Positions 1 through 9,051 of a stretch of DNA of 64,000 bases are shown one piece after another; position 1 is the first letter of the stretch; every line of letters begins with the position of its first letter. A program made the position numbers and the translations under genes. The notes beneath the pieces were generated by a model. It was not told the DNA's origin. It saw only the letters and a list, made by a program, of their open reading frames with translations, and made no database searches. The stretch comes from Nannocystis sp. (GTDB lineage Bacteria > Myxococcota_A > Polyangia > Nannocystales > Nannocystaceae). The stretch spans positions 28,076 through 92,075 of the forward strand of contig NZ_JADJNN010000017.1 of the NCBI RefSeq assembly GCF_016714285.1. Direction: 5' to 3'.

Positions 1-7
1 GCGCGGG

Positions 8-358
8 TCACTGCGGCGTGTCGCAGCTGGCCCAGTTGACGATCTGATCGTGCTCGGCCGAGCTGAGCTTGGGGCTGCCCGCTGGCGGCATCGACCCCGA
101 CTCGACCTCCGAGCGCGCCAGGTCGGCGTCGGCGACGGCGCTGTCGTAATTGTCGAAGTTGATGTCGCCCGGGGCCCCGACCCGACCGGCGCCCGTGAGG
201 GCGGTGCTGTGGCAGCTGGTGCACTTGGCCCACGCCGTCATTTCAGCGTACTTCGGGACCGTGACCTGCTTGCAATCGACGTTGCTCGCGCCGCTGGTGC
301 AGCCGAGCAGGAGGTGGGCGGTGGAGACAAGGACGATGATTCGCGGCAGGGATGGCAT
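8..358 (-). CDS. c-type cytochrome-like lipoprotein
   Basis: A 116-residue secreted protein. The N-terminus is a lipoprotein signal with a lipobox ending in LLLGC near residue 20. A single CTSCH haem-attachment motif sits near residue 46, and an MPP motif about 45 residues later could give the axial Met ligand. The ending, with LSSAEHDQIVNWASC, matches small planctomycete- or myxobacterial-type cytochrome c domains, which carry electrons at the cell surface. The gene is only 73 bp downstream of the kinase-globin gene on the same strand, so the two may be co-transcribed; this is suggestive because that kinase carries a haem-binding domain. The start is the ATG just before the signal peptide. 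Confidence 0.75.
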   Translation of the reverse strand: MPSLPRIIVLVSTAHLLLGCTSGASNVDCKQVTVPKYAEMTAWAKCTSCHSTALTGAGRVGAPGDINFDNYDSAVADADLARSEVESGSMPPAGSPKLSSAEHDQIVNWASCDTPQ

Positions 359-431
359 GATTCACCGAGTCTGGGTGGCTGGTCTGCGCGACGGCAGACC
401 TCGCCCATGAGTGCCCGGTCGAGGACCTGCG

Positions 432-3146
432 TTACAGGTCCGCATCCATTTCGCGCGCGAGGATCGCGCCGGGACATGATGCGTCGACGAGGTCGCCGAC
501 GAGGCCCTGCGTGGCGCGGCCGACGGAGATTGTTCCGGGTCGGGCGGCGGCGGCCAACGCGGCGGCGGCCTCGACGACGGGGCCAGCGAGCTCGATGCCC
601 GCGTAGAGCTCGCCGGTGTCGACGCCGATCGTGAGCATATGACCGCGGGCCTGCATCGCCGCCGCGAGGGTCCGCGCGCAGTGGACGGCACAGCCCGCGG
701 ACTCGAAGATGCCGCGGCGGGCGGCGGTATCGTCGGTGGTCAGCGGGACGCCGGAGTGCCGGGCGAGCTCACGACGATAGTGCTCCTCGAAGTCCTTCGT
801 GGCCCGGGGCCGCGGGTCGTGCAGGCGCGCGACCATGACGGTGGCCGCGAGCGAGGTGCCGAGCACGGCGGTCGGGACGTGGGTCAGGAACTCGTGGATC
901 GCCGTGAGCACCGATTCACTGTCGCCCGACCAGGGCACATGATCGGCGCCTGGCAGCTCGATCAGCCGGGCTCTGGGGATCTGCTCCGCGAGTCGTCGCG
1001 CCTCGGTGACTGGCCATATGGGATCTCCGACGCGGTGCACGAGCATGGTCGGCGCGTGGACCATCGCCGCGATCCCGCTGATGTCGATCGCGGCGGCCGC
1101 GGCGAGCAGATGTCCGGCGTCGGCCCGGCTGGTCGCGCGGCGCAGCAGGGTCGCCCACCAGCGTCGATAAGCGCGCTCGCTGGCGAGGCTGGCCGCGAGC
1201 TCGTCGACGAACAGCGGCGCCCCCCAGCGCTCCCGCACTGCGGTGAGCGCCCGGGCGAGCTGCGCCGGTGCGGCGGGGTCGTGCTCCGGCAGCATGCGTA
1301 CGCCGCTGGCCAGCAGCACCAGCGCGCGGACGCGGGCGGGGTGCGTCGCGGCCAGCAGCGTCGCCGCGGCAGCGCCGTCGCCGATGCCGATCACGACCGG
1401 CTGGTCGAGCGAGGCCGCGTCGAGCACCGCGAGCGCGTCCTCGACGAGGAGCTCCAGCGTCGGCTTCGCGGTGCGCTGCGACAGCCCGCAGCCGCTGCGG
1501 TCGAACATGACGACGCGGGCCATCGCGGCCAGGCTGCGCAGGAACTTCGCGGGCGCGGGGTGTTGCCATATCTGTTCGATATCCGTGACCCACTCGCCGA
1601 CGAGGAGGACGTCGACCGATCCGTTGCCGAACACCTGGAAGCCGAGCTCGGCCCCGCGGCGCTCGGCCCAGCGGGTCCGGGGTGGCGCGAGCGGGAGGTT
1701 CCAGGTGTTGCTGGCGCGGGCGAGCGGACGGGGCTGCGAGGCGAGCTCGTGCTCCATGCTGCGCTGGATGACGCCGGCGATGCGGGCGTACTCGGTGGCC
1801 CAGGCGCGCTCCGTGTCGCCACCCCACTCCGGATCGAGCTCGGCGAGGGTCGCCAGCAGGTTGCGGCCCATCGAGCCGAAGTGGCGGGTGCTGAGGCCGT
1901 AGTGCGCGTGGCGCCGTCCGAGCTCCTCGAGCAGCGGGACCAGCCGCTCGGGCCTTCGCAGGTTGTCGATGGCCAGTTTGAGCGCGGCCGTCAGCATGCG
2001 CTGCTGTTGCGCCGGGTCGGAGCGAAACAGCGGGCGCACGGAAGGGTCGTCGGCGAACCATAGCTCGTAGAAGCGAGTGGCGAGGCGGTCGCCGGTGCTG
2101 GCGACGCGGGCGAAGGATTCGCCGAGCAGCGCGACCTCGCGGTCGCTGTCGCCGTCCGCGCCGATGAAGGGCCGATAGAGGGCGGCCAGCGCCTCGAGGG
2201 TATCTCGCACCTCGGCGGCCGAGGCCGGGCGGGCCTCGGGTTCGCGGGCGACCAGGCGGTCGACGATCTCCGTCAGTGGTCGCGGCACCTGCGGCATGCG
2301 CCCGGCCAGGCCCGGCATCTCGCAGTCCATCGCCGTGCGTGCCAGCTCGTCGCCGACGAGGTGGGCGAAGGGCAGCTCGCCCGCCAGCAGCTCGTACAAC
2401 ACGACGCCGAGGCCGTAGAGGTCCGAGCGCTCGTCCGCCGGCTTGCCGCGCCAGCGCTCCGGCGCGAGGTACATCGGCGTGCCGATCACCGTGCCTGCGA
2501 CGGTGAGGGGGCCGGTCTCGTCGGTCTCCTCGGCCGGGAGCCGCGGCACCGAGGTCGGTAGATTGCTCAGCAGGGTGATGTCGACGCTCAGCGGTGCGGG
2601 CAGCGTCGCGGGCAGCGGCGCATCGCCGGAGCGCGCGGCCACGAGGTCGGTGAGCTTGGCCATGCCGAAGTCGAGCAGCTTCACCTCGCCATCGGCGGTG
2701 ACCATGATGTTGGCCGGCTTGATGTCGCGATGGAGCACGCGCGAGTGGTGGGCGGCGGCGAGGCCCCGGGCCAGGCCGACGCCGATCGAGAGCACGCGCT
2801 GCCACTCCATCGGCCGGGCCAGGCGGTCGAGGCGGCTGCCGGCGACGTACTCGGAGGCGAGGTAAGGGTGGCCGTCGATGTTGCCGACGCGATAGGCGGC
2901 GACGATGTTGGGGTGCTGCAGGCGGGCGACGGCGCGTGCCTCGAGCGGGAAGCGCTCACGCGCGGCCGGGTCCGACGCGTCCGGCGCCACGAACTTGATC
3001 GCCACCAGGCGGTCGAGCAGGGTGTCGCGCGCGAGATATACATAACCCATCCCGCCGGCGCCGAGGTAGCGCACGACCTCGAAGTCGTCGAAGGTGGTGG
3101 GTGGTTGCCAGCGCATTGGCCATTGGTGCCTCGGTGTGCCTACCAT
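432..3146 (-). CDS. Ser/Thr protein kinase - globin - alpha/beta-hydrolase-like - cyclase-like fusion
   Basis: A 904-residue protein with four domains and no predicted membrane segment. Residues 21-320 form a complete kinase: glycine loop GAGGMGYVY, VAIK lysine, HRD (139-141) and DFG (159-161). Residues 335-465 read as a single-domain globin, with RFYELWF (B10 Tyr), LF (CD1 Phe), QQQ (E7 Gln region) and RRHAHYG (proximal His near 413). Residues 500-755 resemble the alpha/beta hydrolase often joined to class III cyclases, but the nucleophile elbow reads GIGDG, so the Ser is lost; LPGADHVPW keeps the His. Residues 765-890 resemble a class III nucleotide cyclase with the metal-binding Asp motifs degraded. 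The likely role is a haem-based gas or redox sensor controlling phosphorylation (inference). An in-frame ATG at 3116 is an alternative start. Confidence 0.85.
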   Translation of the reverse strand: MVGTPRHQWPMRWQPPTTFDDFEVVRYLGAGGMGYVYLARDTLLDRLVAIKFVAPDASDPAARERFPLEARAVARLQHPNIVAAYRVGNIDGHPYLASEYVAGSRLDRLARPMEWQRVLSIGVGLARGLAAAHHSRVLHRDIKPANIMVTADGEVKLLDFGMAKLTDLVAARSGDAPLPATLPAPLSVDITLLSNLPTSVPRLPAEETDETGPLTVAGTVIGTPMYLAPERWRGKPADERSDLYGLGVVLYELLAGELPFAHLVGDELARTAMDCEMPGLAGRMPQVPRPLTEIVDRLVAREPEARPASAAEVRDTLEALAALYRPFIGADGDSDREVALLGESFARVASTGDRLATRFYELWFADDPSVRPLFRSDPAQQQRMLTAALKLAIDNLRRPERLVPLLEELGRRHAHYGLSTRHFGSMGRNLLATLAELDPEWGGDTERAWATEYARIAGVIQRSMEHELASQPRPLARASNTWNLPLAPPRTRWAERRGAELGFQVFGNGSVDVLLVGEWVTDIEQIWQHPAPAKFLRSLAAMARVVMFDRSGCGLSQRTAKPTLELLVEDALAVLDAASLDQPVVIGIGDGAAAATLLAATHPARVRALVLLASGVRMLPEHDPAAPAQLARALTAVRERWGAPLFVDELAASLASERAYRRWWATLLRRATSRADAGHLLAAAAAIDISGIAAMVHAPTMLVHRVGDPIWPVTEARRLAEQIPRARLIELPGADHVPWSGDSESVLTAIHEFLTHVPTAVLGTSLAATVMVARLHDPRPRATKDFEEHYRRELARHSGVPLTTDDTAARRGIFESAGCAVHCARTLAAAMQARGHMLTIGVDTGELYAGIELAGPVVEAAAALAAAARPGTISVGRATQGLVGDLVDASCPGAILAREMDADL

Positions 3147-3428
3147 GGCCGCAGCGCGAGCTACCGCGCATAAGGTGCGGCCGGGCCACGTAGCGCCATT
3201 GGAGGACCCATGGATTTGCGACCCGGGAATAGTTCCGCGCGGCTTGATCTCGCCCGCGGGCCATGAAGGTGCCCGGAGCCCTCGGATAGTCCCGAGGGCC
3301 CCGGGCGGTTGGCCGGGTGTATATGGATAACCCGTCGGGTGAGAGCGATATGCCGGCGGTGGAATGCGGTGATCGGTGGGACTTGCCGAAGGGCCGCATC
3401 CAGGCGCCTCGGCCGGGGCTCTCGAGTT

Positions 3429-3532
3429 GTAAGCGTCGGTCCGCCGCGGGGCGGGACGTTACAGGGCATTACAGCCGCGCGGCCCGCTGTAATGCCGCGT
3501 AATGCCCCGCTCCGCGGGCGTCGGACGCTACC
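3429..3532. promoter_or_regulatory. bidirectional promoter/operator with tandem TGTAATG boxes
   Basis: This lies between the divergent kinase-globin and TIM-barrel lipoprotein genes. On the plus strand TGTAATG and CGTAATG start 10 bp apart (3488-3504), and CGCTACC follows at 3526-3532, 21 bases after the second box. On the minus strand TGTAATG and TGTAACG are also 10 bp apart (3473 down to 3457), and CGCTTAC follows 21 bases later (3435-3429). GGCATTACAG (3465-3474) and CTGTAATGCC (3487-3496) form a perfect 10-bp inverted repeat. The geometry suggests an ECF-type sigma promoter or a regulator binding on one helix face. The rest of 3147-3428 holds the long leader of the kinase gene, with a small hairpin at 3278-3299. 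Confidence 0.6.
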
Positions 3533-3573
3533 TCGACGACCCGACGCCGACGCGTCACCCAACCCACCGATCG

Positions 3574-3588
3574 AAAAGGTAGACCCCG
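3574..3588 (+). promoter_or_regulatory. AAAAGGTAG leader just upstream of the ATG
   Basis: AAAAGGTAG ends six bases before the ATG. Nearly the same sequence stands before the ATGs at 10108 (AAAAGGTAG), 11453 (AACGGTAG) and 13581 (AAAGGTAG). It probably acts as the ribosome-binding site (AAGG). The conserved TAG is not needed for that and may be a further control element. Confidence 0.55.
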
Positions 3589-5826
3589 ATGTTACGCAGC
3601 AGCCTCACAATCTCCCTCCTTTGCCCCCTCCTCATCGTCGCATGCACCGAGGATATGCCCGACTCCGAGCGCATCCACGGCACGGAGGACGACCTGGGCG
3701 AGATCGAGGACCCCGAGGCCGACTCGTCCGAGGCCCAGCCGACCCCGAGCACCCCGGGCCTCAGCAGCAACAACTGCGTCGGCGACAGCTGCGTCCAGGC
3801 GACCACCTGCGCGTCGGTCGGTCAGGAGCGCGGCATGTTCATGTGGGAGGAGTGGATCCTCGACAGCGTGAGCCCGACCCCGACCGCGCTGACCGACGAG
3901 CTCGTCGGCTTCGCCGCCAGCCACGGCGTCACCCGCATCTACTTCCAGGCCCAGGGCCACCTGCCGACCTCGGCCGGTCGCACCAAGCTCGCCGCGCTCA
4001 TCGCCGCCGCCGACCAGCACTGCATCGGCGTCGACCTCCTGCTCGGCGACCACAGCTGGCACCTGCCCGGCCAGACCGGCGCCCAAAACCTCCTCACCAA
4101 CGCCTATCAATTGGTCGCCGGCCTCGGCGCGACCGCCCGCCCGGTGCGCGTCCACTACGACGTCGAGCCGCACGCGAACGCCAGCTGGAACTCGAAGAAC
4201 AACGCGCAGAAGACCGTCGCGCTCGGCCAGCTCATCAGCATGTACCAGTCCCTGCAGACCCTGGGCGGCCAGCTCGCCGCCCAGTACGCGGGCCAGCTCT
4301 CCGCGCCGCTCGAGATCGTGGGCGTCGCGCCGTACTGGTTCGACGAGAAGGTCTACTCCACCGCGGTGCCGGTGGGCGGCGTCACCCGGCCGATGATCGA
4401 GTGGATGAGCGACACCCTCGACGTGGTCAACCTGATGGACTACCGCGACACCTATACGAGCATGCGCAGCAAGGCGATCAATGAGGTGACCTACGCCCAG
4501 ACCAGCGGCGGCAAGATCATCGCCGGCGTCGAGACGATCTGCGGCCTGTCGGCCTCCACCACCTTCTGCGAGGAGGGCGAGCAGGGCACGCCGTCCAAGC
4601 CGGGGATCTTCCCGGTGCTCAAGAAGGTCAACGACTACTTCGGCGCGGCCGCGCCGGACGCGTGGAGCGGCGTGTTCGTCCACCACACCGTGAGCTGGAT
4701 GCCCCTGTCCCCCTGCAATGTGGCCCAGAACAATTGCGCGGCCGGCCAGACCTGCCAGACCAGCCAGATCATGTCCGCCTACGCGACCCGCAAGGGCCTC
4801 TCGCAGCAGGGCTGGGCTGTGTGCGTCGGCGAGGCCACCCCGAGCTGCGGCGACGGCGTCGTCAACGGCTCCGAGACCTGCGACGACGGCAACAGCGATG
4901 ATACCGACCGCTGCTCGAATGCCTGCACCGTCCAGGCCTGCCCGTCCGCCGGCGACGTCAAGGGCCTGTGGGTGTGGAACGACTACGTGAACCTGGTCAA
5001 CGACAGCGCCGCCGCCGGCGAGCTCCTCGACTTCGCCCGCGAGAAGGACGTCACCCGCCTCATCTTCGACCTGTGGGACGAGGAGGCCGGCGCCCTGCTC
5101 ACCGCGACCACGCCGGGCCGCGGTCTCCTGGCCGACTTCATCGCCGACGCCGACGCCCGCTGCGTCGAGGTCGACCTCCTGGTCGGCCCGAAGACCGACA
5201 CCGCGTTCCCCGCGATGGAGGGCTGGATGGACCCGTCGGGCAATGTCAACACCGCGATCGCCTTCGCCGAGGACGCCGTCGAATTCACCGACGCGCTCAC
5301 CGGCCCGAAGCCGGTCGGCATCCACCTCGACATCGAACCCGCGCACGCCCCCGACATGGGCAGCAACACGGCCGGCGTGGTCGCCCGCCTCATCGACCGC
5401 CTGTACCAGATCACCGACGCCTTCGAGGCCGCGCAGGCGAGCGCCGGCACCACGCTGCGCATCAACACCGACGCCAACGTCTGGCTGCAGCACCACAACA
5501 TCACCCGCAGCGGCGTCACCAAGGCCGCCCACGTGTGGCTGCTCGACCGCCTCGACGCGACCTTCATGGACTATGTGGATAACTCCACCAGCCTGATCGA
5601 CTATGTCAGCACTGAGATGAGCTACGCCGCGGGGCTCAGCGACCGCCAGGTCATCGTCGGCGTCGAGACCATGTGCGGCCTCGACGACGGCGACACCTTC
5701 TGCGAGGAGGGCGAGGCGGCGATGGCCAGCGCGCTCGCCACGGTCGCCAGCTCGTACAGCGCGAACCCGGCCTGGCAGGGCACGGCGATCCACTACTACG
5801 ACGCCTACGCGGTGCTGCCGAACTGA
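3589..5826 (+). CDS. secreted lipoprotein with two TIM-barrel-like domains joined by a Cys-rich repeat
   Basis: 745 residues. The N-terminus is a lipoprotein signal (SLLCPLLIVAC). An acidic, Ser/Pro-rich linker leads to domain 1 (about 75-380), a Myxococcus-type Cys-rich repeat (about 415-445, CDDGNSDDTDRCSNAC) and domain 2 (about 455-745). The two large domains are distant copies of each other. Each has a strand ending in D-x-EP (HYDVEPHA and HLDIEPAHA) followed by VGVETxCGL and FCEEGE, as expected for a TIM-barrel hydrolase with an acidic pair. The exact glycosidase family was not identified and the substrate is unknown. The gene at 11453 has the same barrel. It is driven by the TGTAATG control block. 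Confidence 0.75.
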   Translation: MLRSSLTISLLCPLLIVACTEDMPDSERIHGTEDDLGEIEDPEADSSEAQPTPSTPGLSSNNCVGDSCVQATTCASVGQERGMFMWEEWILDSVSPTPTALTDELVGFAASHGVTRIYFQAQGHLPTSAGRTKLAALIAAADQHCIGVDLLLGDHSWHLPGQTGAQNLLTNAYQLVAGLGATARPVRVHYDVEPHANASWNSKNNAQKTVALGQLISMYQSLQTLGGQLAAQYAGQLSAPLEIVGVAPYWFDEKVYSTAVPVGGVTRPMIEWMSDTLDVVNLMDYRDTYTSMRSKAINEVTYAQTSGGKIIAGVETICGLSASTTFCEEGEQGTPSKPGIFPVLKKVNDYFGAAAPDAWSGVFVHHTVSWMPLSPCNVAQNNCAAGQTCQTSQIMSAYATRKGLSQQGWAVCVGEATPSCGDGVVNGSETCDDGNSDDTDRCSNACTVQACPSAGDVKGLWVWNDYVNLVNDSAAAGELLDFAREKDVTRLIFDLWDEEAGALLTATTPGRGLLADFIADADARCVEVDLLVGPKTDTAFPAMEGWMDPSGNVNTAIAFAEDAVEFTDALTGPKPVGIHLDIEPAHAPDMGSNTAGVVARLIDRLYQITDAFEAAQASAGTTLRINTDANVWLQHHNITRSGVTKAAHVWLLDRLDATFMDYVDNSTSLIDYVSTEMSYAAGLSDRQVIVGVETMCGLDDGDTFCEEGEAAMASALATVASSYSANPAWQGTAIHYYDAYAVLPN

Positions 5827-6030
5827 GCGGGGGCCGCGAGGAAATCGCGGCACACTCGCGTACCCTGGCGCGCTCGTGCTTCGCAGCGCGCCAGCATGGC
5901 GCCGGCCCGGGAGTCGGCCCGCGCTTCGTTCGCGCACAAGCCGCCCGCACAGCGAGGCCCATACCCGCACTGGTGGGCCGGGCTCGCGGCACCTTTACTC
6001 GGGCACCGGTCTTCCCTACCCTGGCAGCCC

Positions 6031-6399
6031 ATGTCCACACGACACCCCCCCGGTCTCGGTCTCCCTGGAGCGCTCGTCTCGCTGATCCTCGGCGCCATCC
6101 TCGGTGTCGCGTGTGGCCCGCCGCCCGGCGCCTCGTGTCGCCTGAACCCGTTGTGCGGCTCCGGCGATATTGGCGCGACCTGCAACGGCAACGGCGACTG
6201 CATCTCGAACCACTGTTGCGGTAACAAGGACTGTGACGGCGGGACCTGCACCTACCAGTGCGGCGACGGAAAAAAGGATGCCTCGTGCCCCGGCGGCATG
6301 AACTGCCACGGCGGCGAGTGCTTCTTCGGCTGCGCTTTCGACACCGACTGCGCCAACGGCCAGCGCTGCAAAGACGGCAAGTTCTGCTCGTGGGATTGA
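6031..6399 (+). CDS. small Cys-rich lipoprotein
   Basis: 122 residues. The lipoprotein signal ends LILGAILGVAC, followed by about 95 residues with many Cys pairs (CNGNGDC, HCCGNKDC, CTYQCGDG, FGCAFDTDC). The pattern fits a disulfide-rich extracellular domain of the kind common in myxobacterial surface lipoproteins. No enzyme motif is seen. It stands alone on the plus strand and converges with the gene ending at 6468. The ATG at 6031 is chosen because it places the signal peptide at the N-terminus. Confidence 0.7.
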   Translation: MSTRHPPGLGLPGALVSLILGAILGVACGPPPGASCRLNPLCGSGDIGATCNGNGDCISNHCCGNKDCDGGTCTYQCGDGKKDASCPGGMNCHGGECFFGCAFDTDCANGQRCKDGKFCSWD

Positions 6400-6406
6400 T
6401 TGGCAC

Positions 6407-6463
6407 GCCGCCGCGTCACCCCCTGCGTCAGGACCTTGTTCCTGACGTGGGGCTCGCGGCGGC
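6407..6463. terminator. bidirectional terminator hairpin between convergent genes
   Basis: GCCGCCGCG (6407-6415) pairs with CGCGGCGGC (6455-6463). Inside it CGTCAGGA pairs with TCCTGACG, with CCCC/GGGG between the two stems. It lies exactly between two convergent genes. There is no T-tract, as is common in high-GC genomes. Confidence 0.6.
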
Positions 6464-6467
6464 CGCT

Positions 6468-7064
6468 CTATGGGAAGAGTGGGCACATCTGGGTGTTGGG
6501 GTCGGGCTTGATGCACTTGTTCATGCAGTCCGGGATGCCGCACGGGTAACAGCACAGCAGGCCGGGAGCGCAGCCGTCCGGGTTGTCTTGACAGACCTCG
6601 CCCTCGCCGAGGCCGCCGCCGCCGGTTGTGCCGGTGCTGGCGTCGGTGCTGGTGCCGGTGTCGGTGCCGGTGCCCGTTGCGTCGGTGCCGGTGCCGGTTG
6701 TGTCGGTGCCAGTGCCGGTTGTGCTGGCGTCGGTGGTGGTGTCGGGGTCAGTGGTTTGGCTATCGGAGTTGCCCGAGGTGGTCCCGGAAATGCTGCCCTC
6801 GGTGGTCGGGGTGGTGCTGGTCGAGCCGGCGGCGGTGGTGGTCGGGGTGGTGTCCGCGGTGGTCGAGCCGGCGGCGGTGGTCGGGCCATTGCTGTCGGTG
6901 TTCTGCCCCGTATCGTTGTCGCTACCCAGAAGAATGCAGCCGCTGCTCAACATACCGCCGAGCGCGAGTCCCCAGGCCTTGCTAGCGAGCCGCGCGCGAG
7001 CCAGTGTCTGCGCGTGGGCGCACGATTTGCCGATATTGATCTCGCTCCATGAATTGTGCTTCAT
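6468..7064 (-). CDS. Thr/Gly-linker lipoprotein with C-terminal Cys-rich domain (copy 1)
   Basis: 198 residues. The N-terminal signal has lipobox MLSSGC, after an unusually long N-region of about 30 residues. About 110 residues of Thr, Ser, Gly and Asp form a flexible stalk. A compact C-terminal domain has ten Cys (EVCQDNPDGCAPGLLCC through CPLFP). The design suggests a small folded head held away from the outer membrane. It is a near-identical paralogue of the gene at 9202-9816; the Cys-rich head differs at one position. The ATG at 7064 follows a GGGAGAG ribosome site. Confidence 0.75.
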   Translation of the reverse strand: MKHNSWSEINIGKSCAHAQTLARARLASKAWGLALGGMLSSGCILLGSDNDTGQNTDSNGPTTAAGSTTADTTPTTTAAGSTSTTPTTEGSISGTTSGNSDSQTTDPDTTTDASTTGTGTDTTGTGTDATGTGTDTGTSTDASTGTTGGGGLGEGEVCQDNPDGCAPGLLCCYPCGIPDCMNKCIKPDPNTQMCPLFP

Positions 7065-7398
7065 AACAGATACTCTCCCGTAACGCCGCAGCTTACGGCG
7101 TTCGGGTCGCCTTGAAAAGACAATTGCTCGCCCACCCGAAGATCCCCCTTCGCGGACCAGCGGCCGCACAGGATCGTCGTGGTCATGATTGTGTCGCCGT
7201 AGCCCGTCGGGTACCGCTCGGCCTGGGCCACGGCGACCGGGATGCTTCGGGCCGTTGACCTTCGGGGCCGGAGCAGGCGGGCGACGCCGCGCCTGTAATG
7301 GCCTGTAATGGTCCGTGCCGGGCCCGGAGCGCACCATCGTTGTGGCGAGGTGGCAGCACCGCGCACGCGCATCAACCGTGAATCACTAGGTCTTACGT
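7065..7398. promoter_or_regulatory. divergent control region for the lipoprotein and vWA genes
   Basis: A 334-bp region without a gene. TGTAATGGCCTGTAATG (7294-7310) is a 10-bp-spaced tandem box like those before other lipoproteins, with CGCACC 20 bases later. Near the minus-strand gene, AACGCCG (7082-7088) and CGGCGTT (7096-7102) form an inverted repeat in its leader. The stretch 7065-7180 resembles 9817-9930 upstream of the paralogous lipoprotein, so the promoter was duplicated with the gene. Confidence 0.5.
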
Positions 7399-9051
7399 AT
7401 GAACTCCCGCACCTGCAACCTTCGTATCGCTCCCATCTCCCTCGCCCTGCTCGCCGCGCTCAGCGGCGCCTGCGGGGACAGCGGCGACGGCGGCTATTCC
7501 TCCTACAGCGTCTCCGAAGGCGGTGGCGACAGCGGTGGCGGTGTCACCGGCTATGACAGCTCGCCCACCACCACCGCCAGCGACCCCACCAACGGCAGCT
7601 CGCCCACGAGCGGCGCAGGCTCCGACAGCGCGGGTAACACCGATGGCGGGGACTCGGGGAACACCAGCGGCGCCGACACCGGGGACGCGACCAGCGGCGA
7701 CGCCAGCACCGGCGACGCGAGCAGCAGCACCGGGACCACTGGCGAGGCCGCGTGTGACATCGAGACGCCGGTCGTGCTGTACCTGTCGCCCGACGACTCG
7801 AATTCGACGAGCTCGCCGGTGCAGGTCCGCGAGGCGGTGCTCGGCGACTTCGGCGGCCTGAACGGGGTGCCGATCCGCACCTGGGAGTTCATGAATTACT
7901 ACAGCTTCGCCTACGCCGCGGCCGAGCCCGGGCAGGTGCGGGTGACGCCTGAGCTGGCCCAATTCCAGGGCCAGCCCGACGGCCAGTACACCATGCAGAT
8001 CGGCATCAGCGGCGAGGCCGTCCCGGCCGCCGACCGCCCCCTGATGAACGTCACCCTCGTCCTCGACGAGTCCGGCTCGATGCAGGGCCTGCCGATCGAG
8101 ATGGAGCGCGAGGTCTGTCGCACGATCGCCGGCAGCCTGCGCAAGGGTGACATTGTCTCGATGGTCGGCTGGGACACCAGCAACGCCGTCAAGCTCGCCG
8201 GCCACGTGGTCCAGAGCGCCAACGACCCCACGATCGTGGCCGAGTGCGACGCCCTCGAGTCGGGTGGTGGCACCGACCTGAGCGGTGGCCTGAACGCCGG
8301 CTACATGCTGGCGAGCGAGCACTTCACCCCGGGCCGCATCAACCGCGTGGTCCTGATCAGCGACGGCGGCGCGAACGCTGGCGAGACCGACATCGCGGTC
8401 ATCGCCCAGGGCGCCGGCGACCAGGGCCAGGACGGTATCTACCTGGTCGGTGTCGGGGTCGGCACCAGCGACAGTTACAAGGATGAGCTGATGGATGTGG
8501 TCACGGACGCCGGCAAGGGCGCGTCGCTGTTCATCCCGCACAAGGCCGAGGCGACCCGGATGTTCAAGGACCGCTTCGTCTCGACGATGATGGTCGCCGC
8601 CCGCGACGTCCGCGTCCGCCTCGACATGCCGCCCGGCTTCGAGATCGTGCGCTTCTCCGGCGAGGAGTTCAGCAGCAACCCCAGCGAGATCGAGCCGCAG
8701 CACCTGGCCCCGAATGACGCGATGGTGTTCCATCAGACCGTCGAGACCTGCGCCCCGGCGCTCGTCGACGCCGAGGCCAGCATCACGATCACGACGCGCT
8801 TCCAGGACGCCGTCACCTTCGAACAGCGCGAGGTCCAGGAGACCCGCAAGATCGCCGAGCTGCTGGCCGACCCGTCCGCCAACCTGCTCAAGGGCGCCGC
8901 CGTGTTCGCCTACGCCGAGGGCCTCAAGGCCATCCAAAGCGGCGACCCGGCCGGCAAGACCCGCGCCCTCGAGGCCCTCACCCTCGCCGAGGCCGCCCTC
9001 CCCGGCGACAAGGACCTGGCGGAGATCCGCGCCGTCCTCGAGGCGCTGTAA
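7399..9051 (+). CDS. vWA-domain lipoprotein (YfbK-like)
   Basis: 550 residues. The signal peptide ends ALLAALSGAC. A Ser/Gly/Thr-rich linker runs to about residue 115. A region with PIRTWEFMNYYSF resembles the N-terminal part of YfbK/YfbK-like vWA proteins. The vWA domain follows, with a complete metal site (LDESGSMQG near 222-230, then a Thr in GGGTDLSGG near 290). The C-terminal third ends in a helical region. vWA domains of this type bind protein partners through a metal ion; the partner is unknown. A remnant of the 3' end of a second copy lies at 11192-11350. Confidence 0.85.
   Translation: MNSRTCNLRIAPISLALLAALSGACGDSGDGGYSSYSVSEGGGDSGGGVTGYDSSPTTTASDPTNGSSPTSGAGSDSAGNTDGGDSGNTSGADTGDATSGDASTGDASSSTGTTGEAACDIETPVVLYLSPDDSNSTSSPVQVREAVLGDFGGLNGVPIRTWEFMNYYSFAYAAAEPGQVRVTPELAQFQGQPDGQYTMQIGISGEAVPAADRPLMNVTLVLDESGSMQGLPIEMEREVCRTIAGSLRKGDIVSMVGWDTSNAVKLAGHVVQSANDPTIVAECDALESGGGTDLSGGLNAGYMLASEHFTPGRINRVVLISDGGANAGETDIAVIAQGAGDQGQDGIYLVGVGVGTSDSYKDELMDVVTDAGKGASLFIPHKAEATRMFKDRFVSTMMVAARDVRVRLDMPPGFEIVRFSGEEFSSNPSEIEPQHLAPNDAMVFHQTVETCAPALVDAEASITITTRFQDAVTFEQREVQETRKIAELLADPSANLLKGAAVFAYAEGLKAIQSGDPAGKTRALEALTLAEAALPGDKDLAEIRAVLEAL

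Noticed and set aside
639..2063. Long plus-strand open frame opposite the kinase-globin gene
   Set aside because: It is antisense to a clearly coding kinase-globin gene; high GC creates long antisense frames. No domain or start signal.
3592..5970. Long minus-strand open frame opposite the TIM-barrel lipoprotein
   Set aside because: Shadow of a gene with signal peptide and repeated domains on the other strand; composition is Ala/Gly/Val/Arg only.
6600..6900. Short GTC/GGT repeats suggesting a regulatory microsatellite
   Set aside because: They are the codons of the Thr/Asp/Gly stalk of the lipoprotein on the minus strand (again at 9350-9640).
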